Of a stretch of 7,075 nt of DNA, positions 5,699-7,075 are shown one piece after another. The notes under the pieces were generated by a model. The model did not search any database, was not told the DNA's origin, and worked only from the letters and a program-made list of their open reading frames with translations. This DNA comes from an uncultured bacterium (GTDB lineage Bacteria; Acidobacteriota; UBA890), in contig CALAKE010000176.1 in the NCBI GenBank assembly GCA_937922775.1, positions 1-7,075 on the forward strand. Direction: 5' to 3'. A program made the translations under genes and the position numbers. Position 1 is the stretch's first letter, and every line of letters starts with the position of its first letter.

Positions 5699-6408
5699 CG
5701 CTGCGCCGACTCCAGGCCGAGGACGACCGGTAGCTCATAGAGTGTGGAGAGGACCCAATCAGGAGCCGGATCAGACACCTCCCAGGAAGGCATCTCCGGG
5801 TGGGGGACCCAGGCAGCCCTCATCCCGCAGGCCACGGCTCCGACAATATCCTTCTCGAGCGAGTCACCGACATGGACAATCTCATCCAGCGGACAACCGG
5901 CTGCTGCTGCGGCCGCTGCGTACATGGCGGGGTCGGGCTTGGTCACCCCGACCTCCTCAGATGTGAGCACAAAGTCGAAATACCGGGCAATCTGCGTCGT
6001 CTCCAACTTCAAGTGCTGAACCTCCGTAAAACCGTCCGTGACGCAACCAACGAGCACCTGCCCAGCAAGGACATCCAGTACCTCGCGGGCACCTGGGCGT
6101 AGGTAGGGCAGTCTGCCGTAGCGCTGCAGATAATCCTCGCCGATGGCTGTTGCGTCATGCGACGTCGAACCCACGTCCCGAAGCGCACGCTCGAACCTCT
6201 GTTCCTTTACTGTTCCCACGTCGACCTCACCTGCATCGTATTGCGCCCAGAGGATCTTGTTGTGATAGTGGAACCGGTCGACGAAGGTATCGACGCGTAT
6301 ATCCGGAAGGCTTTCTGATGCGATCAGGCGCAGGGCCTCCGCCTGGGCCCGGCGATGGTCCCAGAGGGTGTCATCGAGATCGAGGGTAACGCATCGCAGA
6401 GTGCCCAT
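5695..6408 (-). CDS. HAD-superfamily phosphatase, YjjG/YigB-like (subfamily IA)
   Basis: This 237-residue protein has all four HAD motifs: D10-L-D12-D-T (nucleophile Asp and acid/base Asp), T124 in CVTDG, K157 in TKPDP, and G181-D182-S-L-E-K-D187. A helical cap lies between motifs I and II (about 17-100), as in subfamily IA. HVGDSLEKDIVGA is the form seen in YjjG-type nucleotidases and YigB-like phosphatases. The expected reaction is hydrolysis of a small phosphate monoester in the cytoplasm. Coupling by a 4-base overlap to the MBL gene and through it to ribF raises the idea of a substrate in riboflavin or flavin nucleotide metabolism, as E. coli YigB acts on the phosphorylated pyrimidine precursor. 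A nucleoside monophosphate is equally possible. No Shine-Dalgarno precedes the ATG and a -10 element ends 9 bases before it, so the mRNA may be nearly leaderless. Confidence 0.94.
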   Translation of the reverse strand: MGTLRCVTLDLDDTLWDHRRAQAEALRLIASESLPDIRVDTFVDRFHYHNKILWAQYDAGEVDVGTVKEQRFERALRDVGSTSHDATAIGEDYLQRYGRLPYLRPGAREVLDVLAGQVLVGCVTDGFTEVQHLKLETTQIARYFDFVLTSEEVGVTKPDPAMYAAAAAAAGCPLDEIVHVGDSLEKDIVGAVACGMRAAWVPHPEMPSWEVSDPAPDWVLSTLYELPVVLGLESAQR

Positions 6409-6417
6409 CGGGCGCTG

Positions 6418-6426
6418 ATTCTAGCA
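6418..6426 (-). promoter_or_regulatory. Extended -10 promoter of the HAD-MBL-ribF operon
   Basis: On the minus strand TGC-TAGAAT matches the extended -10 pattern TGn-TATAAT (5 of 6 in the hexamer). The predicted start near 6411 leaves about 3 bases before the ATG at 6408. No clear -35 is present, which extended -10 promoters can tolerate. The divergent thiol-protein gene begins within 50 bases, so the two units share this short intergenic region. Confidence 0.45.
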
Positions 6427-6453
6427 TGGGGCCACCGGCACCTAATTCGGGAG

Positions 6454-6747
6454 ATGGTCAACGAGATGGCCGACAATCCTTCATCTAAAAGAACGAGCCC
6501 GACGCTGGTCTTCTACACGCGTTCAGGCTGTCACCTCTGTGATGTCGCCAAGGAGCAGCTCGAGCAGCTTCGCAGCCGAATTCCTTTCGAGATCGAGGTG
6601 CGAGACGTCGACCAAGATGAGGGATGGATGGATCAGTTCGGCGACCAGGTGCCGGTGGGTGTCTTAGATGGACGGAAGGTCTTCAAGTTCCGCATCGACA
6701 AAAATCGTCTCGAGAAGGCCCTCCAATCCACCCATGTGATGCCCTAG
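6454..6747 (+). CDS. Glutaredoxin/thioredoxin-fold small protein with CxxC
   Basis: This protein of 97 residues (93 if the ATG at 6466 is used) has a thioredoxin-like fold: strand LVFYTRSG (18-25), active-site C26-H-L-C29 at the start of a helix (DVAKEQLEQL), second strand FEIEVRDVDQDE (45-56), the cis-proline region Q66-V-P68-V-G-V, and a closing hairpin DGRKVFKFRID (72-82). This pattern is that of the small glutaredoxin-like family (DUF836-type) often annotated simply as glutaredoxin family protein. The expected role is thiol-disulfide exchange in the cytoplasm; the partner is unknown. GGGAG touches the 6454 ATG and lies 12 bases before the 6466 ATG, so neither start has ideal spacing. It is divergent from the HAD gene, and the TetR-type gene follows after 130 bases. 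Confidence 0.88.
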   Translation: MVNEMADNPSSKRTSPTLVFYTRSGCHLCDVAKEQLEQLRSRIPFEIEVRDVDQDEGWMDQFGDQVPVGVLDGRKVFKFRIDKNRLEKALQSTHVMP

Positions 6748-6796
6748 GCCACTTCTGCACGGTGCTCAGCGTTGGCGAAAAACCTCCGATGACCGC

Positions 6797-6824
6797 TTGA
6801 CTCTCTTGTTTCTTGCTGTAACCT
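6797..6824 (+). promoter_or_regulatory. Candidate promoter of the TetR-family gene
   Basis: TTGACT (6797-6802, 5 of 6 to -35) is followed after 16 bases by TAACCT (6819-6824, 3 of 6 to -10). The -10 overlaps the left arm of the palindrome at 6822. The predicted start near 6831 gives a leader of about 47 bases that has no Shine-Dalgarno. Confidence 0.4.
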
Positions 6825-6841
6825 ACCGATCGGTCGGTAGG
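6822..6841. promoter_or_regulatory. 20-base palindrome, likely TetR-type operator
   Basis: CCTACCGA (6822-6829) and TCGGTAGG (6834-6841) are perfect inverted repeats around the 4-base centre TCGG. Length and symmetry fit the operators of TetR-family dimers, and ACCGA/TCGGT arms are common among them. It lies 36 bases before the start of the adjacent TetR-family gene and overlaps its probable -10 element, so binding should repress that gene. No second copy is seen elsewhere in the window. Confidence 0.7.
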
Positions 6842-6877
6842 CTACTGGCACCAGCACCAACAGAACTAATCCCAAAT

Positions 6878-7075
6878 ATGGACCATCCTCAAAGCTCGTC
6901 TCGCGAGCGCCTCGATCATGAGACCCGTACGGCGCAGATCTATCAGGCTGCCGCACGAATCTTTTGTGAACAGGGCTTCGGGCAGGCCTCGATGAGCGAG
7001 ATCGCCGCCGCCACCGGCATGACCAAGGCCGGTGTTTATCACCATATCGACAGCAAAGACGAGCTCCTGTTCGGG
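6878..7075 (+). CDS. TetR-family transcriptional regulator, N-terminal part (cut by window edge)
   Basis: The first 66 codons are present and the frame runs off the right edge. Residues 17-66 form the TetR DNA-binding domain: helix 1 TAQIYQAAARIFCEQGF (18-34), then ASMSEIAAATGMTKAGVYHHIDSKDELL (38-65), which contains the helix-turn-helix with the recognition helix ending in GVYHH and the KDELL of helix 4. The ligand-binding domain is not in the window, so ligand and full regulon are unknown. The ATG at 6878 is the natural start for the family, but no Shine-Dalgarno is visible upstream. The palindrome at 6822-6841 suggests that it controls its own promoter and perhaps genes to the right. It is not obviously linked to the thiol protein on its left, which ends 130 bases earlier. 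Confidence 0.93.
   Translation, partial: MDHPQSSSRERLDHETRTAQIYQAAARIFCEQGFGQASMSEIAAATGMTKAGVYHHIDSKDELLFG

Noticed and set aside
6355..6453. Upstream ATG at 6355 for the glutaredoxin-like protein
   Set aside because: It would overlap the start of the divergent HAD gene and its promoter and add 33 residues unrelated to the family.

Overview
The window looks like ordinary chromosomal sequence from a moderately GC-rich Gram-negative-type bacterium (roughly 60% GC by eye). The gene content (cysS, yraN, ribF, a class IV-like histone deacetylase homologue and an RsbW-like fragment) would fit a deltaproteobacterial, myxobacterial or related lineage. The sequence alone does not fix the taxon. I see no insertion sequences, phage genes, CRISPR arrays or integration scars.

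Left end (1-504): a tRNA pair, Gly(GCC) then Cys(GCA), is read leftward from a promoter just upstream of the Gly gene. Two small tetraloop hairpins follow tRNA-Cys. After them lies a possible leftward signal-peptide gene that runs off the left edge. Divergent from the tRNAs, a rightward gene (505-1428) encodes a deacetylase of the arginase/HDAC fold with every catalytic residue present.

Centre (1479-6408): a leftward six-gene block, probably one or two operons. In transcription order it holds a HAD-superfamily phosphatase, a PhnP-like metallo-beta-lactamase-fold hydrolase, ribF (FMN/FAD synthesis), a small protein resembling a degenerate RsbW/GHKL module, cysS and yraN. The first three genes overlap at ATGA and TGATG junctions and so look translationally coupled. 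A 122-base gap with a possible -10 element separates ribF from the RsbW-like gene, which sits 30 bases ahead of cysS. cysS and its substrate tRNA-Cys lie within 2 kb of each other but in separate transcription units.

Right end (6409-7075): divergent from the HAD gene is a small CxxC glutaredoxin/thioredoxin-fold protein. It is followed by the first 66 codons of a TetR-family regulator, cut by the window edge. A 20-base near-perfect palindrome overlaps the likely promoter of the regulator and is a strong candidate for its autoregulatory operator.

Most of the window is housekeeping. The points worth a second look are the degenerate RsbW-like protein in a cysS/ribF operon, the C8 tract in place of a ribosome-binding site before cysS, the HAD-MBL-ribF coupling (a possible riboflavin-pathway phosphatase), the apparently leaderless HAD transcript and the TetR operator. 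I did not find a convincing new multi-gene system.
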